A DNA stretch of 5,551 bases from Lachnospiraceae bacterium (GTDB lineage: Bacteria > Bacillota_A > Clostridia > Lachnospirales > Lachnospiraceae): NCBI GenBank assembly GCA_017416505.1, contig JAFQCI010000015.1, positions 1 through 5,551 on the forward strand. The letters run 5' to 3'. This document shows, one piece after another, positions 4,440 through 5,551 of this stretch. The translations under genes and the position numbers were made by a program. Each line of letters opens with the position of its first letter. The first letter of the stretch is position 1. The notes under the pieces were generated by a model. It saw only the letters and a list, made by a program, of their open reading frames with translations. It made no database searches and had not been told where the DNA came from.

Positions 4440-4858
4440 TTTGCTAAATAAAACTGCTTGTGAAAGTGGCAAAAAAATGATATTCTTTTCATAGGTAGGT
4501 GATGAGACTAAGCCCGTGTTTGAAGTTTGTTATTGGTCGCACTTTAACAATACAATCTTGGGACAATCTTGTCACTACCTTTTTTAGAAAAAATAAAGAC
4601 TGCGCAACAGCTTTGGCAGGCCATCGCGCAGCGATTTTGTTCAATTCCAATTTCTCGTGTATTTTCTCATCTTTCCAGTATTTACGGGCTTTTCAGCCCA
4701 CAGGCATCTATGTATTTTGCACTTTTCCCTTATATTTTCCCTTATCAATAATTCATAAGGGAAATCAGTTTTACAAATAAAGAAACATTCTCCTTTTATC
4801 CGTAATGTAAATCTTCTATTAAAACATATCCTCATTCAAGGCAATTGATACCTCTATG
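4440..4858. other. AT-rich stretch without a supported gene; hairpins only
   Basis: Reading frames here are short, lack ribosome binding sites and resemble nothing I know. Structures seen are: CTGCGC (4600-4605) with GCGCAG (4626-4631); ATCGC/GCGAT around GCA (4623-4635); GGGCT/AGCCC around TTTC (4686-4699); and the CCCTTAT repeats near 4725-4764. The left boundary of the IS91-like element probably lies within it. The rest separates the element from the KilA-N gene. Confidence 0.5.
4736..4764. repeat. 10-bp inverted repeat (hairpin), preceded by a direct repeat
   Basis: TTTCCCTTAT (4736-4745) and ATAAGGGAAA (4755-4764) are perfect reverse complements around a 9-nt loop. A further copy of TTTTCCCTTAT lies directly upstream at about 4725-4735, so the pairing partner is present twice in tandem. 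No T-run follows closely on either strand. Its function is unknown; it could be a protein-binding site or a terminal structure of a mobile element. Confidence 0.5.
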
Positions 4859-4892
4859 ATTTTAATTCCCCCGAATTCGGGGGAATTAAAAT
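4859..4892 (-). terminator. perfect 34-bp palindrome, terminator of the KilA-N gene
   Basis: The palindrome is perfect and centred on GAATTC, with flanking CCCCC/GGGGG and an AATT/AAAA-type base. It begins at the KilA-N stop codon (TAA, 4894-4892). The stem is GC-rich inside and A/T-rich at the base, so the A/T part supplies the U-rich 3' side on either strand. It probably works in both directions and also shields the gene from transcription coming from the left. Confidence 0.7.
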
Positions 4893-5551
4893 TATTTTAG
4901 TACTGTAGTTGTCTGTGATTCCAAAATAGACATCTGATGTATCGCAATCTTATTCAACTTTATCAAACGTTCTTTCTGACTTAATCCATCCTCAATTAAT
5001 ACCGCATTGATATTTTCCATATTTGAAAGACAAATTAATTCATTAATACTCGCATAATCCCTTATATTTCCCTTTTTGTCAAGGTTATTCTCACGCCATT
5101 GCTTTGCTGTCATTCCGAACAAAGCCATATTTAATACATCTGCCTCAGATGCATATATAACAGAAGTTTGCTGTGGAGTAAGTTCTGTTGGAATTAGATT
5201 TGTTTTTATAGCATCTGTATGTATACGGTAATTGATTCTTGCAAGTTCTCTTTTTGCACTCCATCCCAACAATGCCTGTTCTTCTTTTTTTAATCGTTCA
5301 AATTCCTTGATTAGATACAGTTTAAATTGTGGAGACACCCAGCTTGCAAATTCAAATGCAATATCCTTATAAGCATATGTTCCACCATATCTGCCAGCTT
5401 TAGCTACAATTCCTTTAGAGTTGGTTCTTATTACCCACTGTTTTACAGACATAATAAAACGATTAAGTCCGGCCTCCTGCATTATTTCATCATATGCATT
5501 AGTATCAAAATCCTCGTTATACATTTCTTCCCAAATACCAAGGAATTCTAT
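4892..5551 (-). CDS. KilA-N domain protein, partial (5' end beyond window)
   Basis: The frame is open to the right edge, so the gene starts outside the window. The ATG at 5524 is internal, since upstream residues IEFLGIWEE are typical of the KilA-N domain. 219 residues are visible. The end of the KilA-N DNA-binding domain covers residues 1-91, with the signature GRYGGTYAYKDIAFEFASW, then SPQFKLYLIKEFERLKKEE. The C-terminal part (YASEADVLNMALFGMTAKQW, NELICLSNMENINAV) is the conserved tail found with such proteins in gut Firmicutes and Bacteroidetes. KilA-N proteins occur in phages, prophages and mobile elements as DNA-binding, antirepressor-like regulators. The exact role here is unknown. No frameshift is seen. 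Its presence supports a phage- or mobile-element-derived neighbourhood. Confidence 0.9.
   Translation of the reverse strand: MEFLGIWEEMYNEDFDTNAYDEIMQEAGLNRFIMSVKQWVIRTNSKGIVAKAGRYGGTYAYKDIAFEFASWVSPQFKLYLIKEFERLKKEEQALLGWSAKRELARINYRIHTDAIKTNLIPTELTPQQTSVIYASEADVLNMALFGMTAKQWRENNLDKKGNIRDYASINELICLSNMENINAVLIEDGLSQKERLIKLNKIAIHQMSILESQTTTVLK

Larger units (their letters stand above)
2200..4646 (-). mobile_element. IS91-family element with tyrosine recombinase and HUH transposase genes
   Basis: The element contains two overlapping minus-strand genes, a tyrosine recombinase and then a Y2 HUH transposase. This pairing is seen in a subset of IS91-like elements. The boundaries are estimates. At the transposase 3' side a GTTC tetranucleotide (GAAC on plus, 2203-2206) lies just outside a subterminal hairpin (2216-2239, GTCC/GGAC around TAGTT/AACTA). 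GTTC/GAAC is a typical IS91-group target. At the other side the 11-mer AATTGAACAAA recurs inverted (minus strand 4646-4636), next to a small hairpin (4635-4623, ATCGC/GCGAT). IS91 elements normally lack terminal inverted repeats, so this match may be chance. Both genes look intact, so the element could be active. Confidence 0.55.

Noticed and set aside
4380..4472. Longer start (TTG at 4472) for the tyrosine recombinase
   Set aside because: The added residues are not family-like and no Shine-Dalgarno is present. The ATG at 4379 has GGAGG at ideal spacing.
4499..4835. Short frames on both strands between the recombinase and KilA-N genes (93, 60 and 64 aa)
   Set aside because: They overlap each other, lack ribosome binding sites, lie over hairpins and show no recognisable domain.

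Overview
The window is AT-rich, with strong GGAGG-type ribosome binding sites and sigma-70-like promoters. This suggests a low-GC Firmicute, and the protein flavour fits a gut Clostridia/Lachnospiraceae-like host (inference from composition and family resemblance only). Every convincing intact gene lies on the minus strand. No core metabolic gene is visible, so this is an accessory, mobile-element-rich region.

Layout from left to right. Positions 1-139 hold the broken plus-strand end of an IS91-like transposase, cut off by a 90-bp imperfect palindrome (140-229). Next comes a stretch with a decayed minus-strand reading frame (230-361). A minus-strand module follows, read from right to left: a near-consensus promoter (2069-2041), a short leader RNA with two tandem 32-nt repeats (2013-1950), a strong GNRA-capped hairpin (1926-1893), a GGAGG ribosome binding site, a 238-aa PBECR4-like nuclease-fold protein (1874-1158), and a 221-aa protein of unknown function with a possible PUA-like N-terminus (1077-412). 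A second copy of the palindrome, in inverted orientation, closes the module at 2107-2199.

Positions about 2200-4646 form an IS91-family element with two overlapping genes: a tyrosine recombinase (4379-3522) followed by a HUH/Y2 transposase (3529-2378). Positions 4440-4858 carry no supported gene, only hairpins. A perfect 34-bp palindrome (4859-4892) follows the end of a KilA-N-domain gene that runs off the right edge.

The main find is the 1158-2069 module. Each leader repeat can fold as an H-type pseudoknot, and stem 2 covaries between the two copies (CA/TG in one, TG/CA in the other). The order promoter, tandem pseudoknot repeats, terminator-like hairpin, ribosome binding site and nuclease-fold protein is that of type III (RNA-antitoxin) toxin-antitoxin systems such as ToxIN. 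The protein, however, does not resemble ToxN, CptN or TenpN as I know them. I propose a candidate type III-like system with a PBECR4-type effector, carried as cargo between inverted MITE-like palindromes. This is inference and has not been demonstrated.
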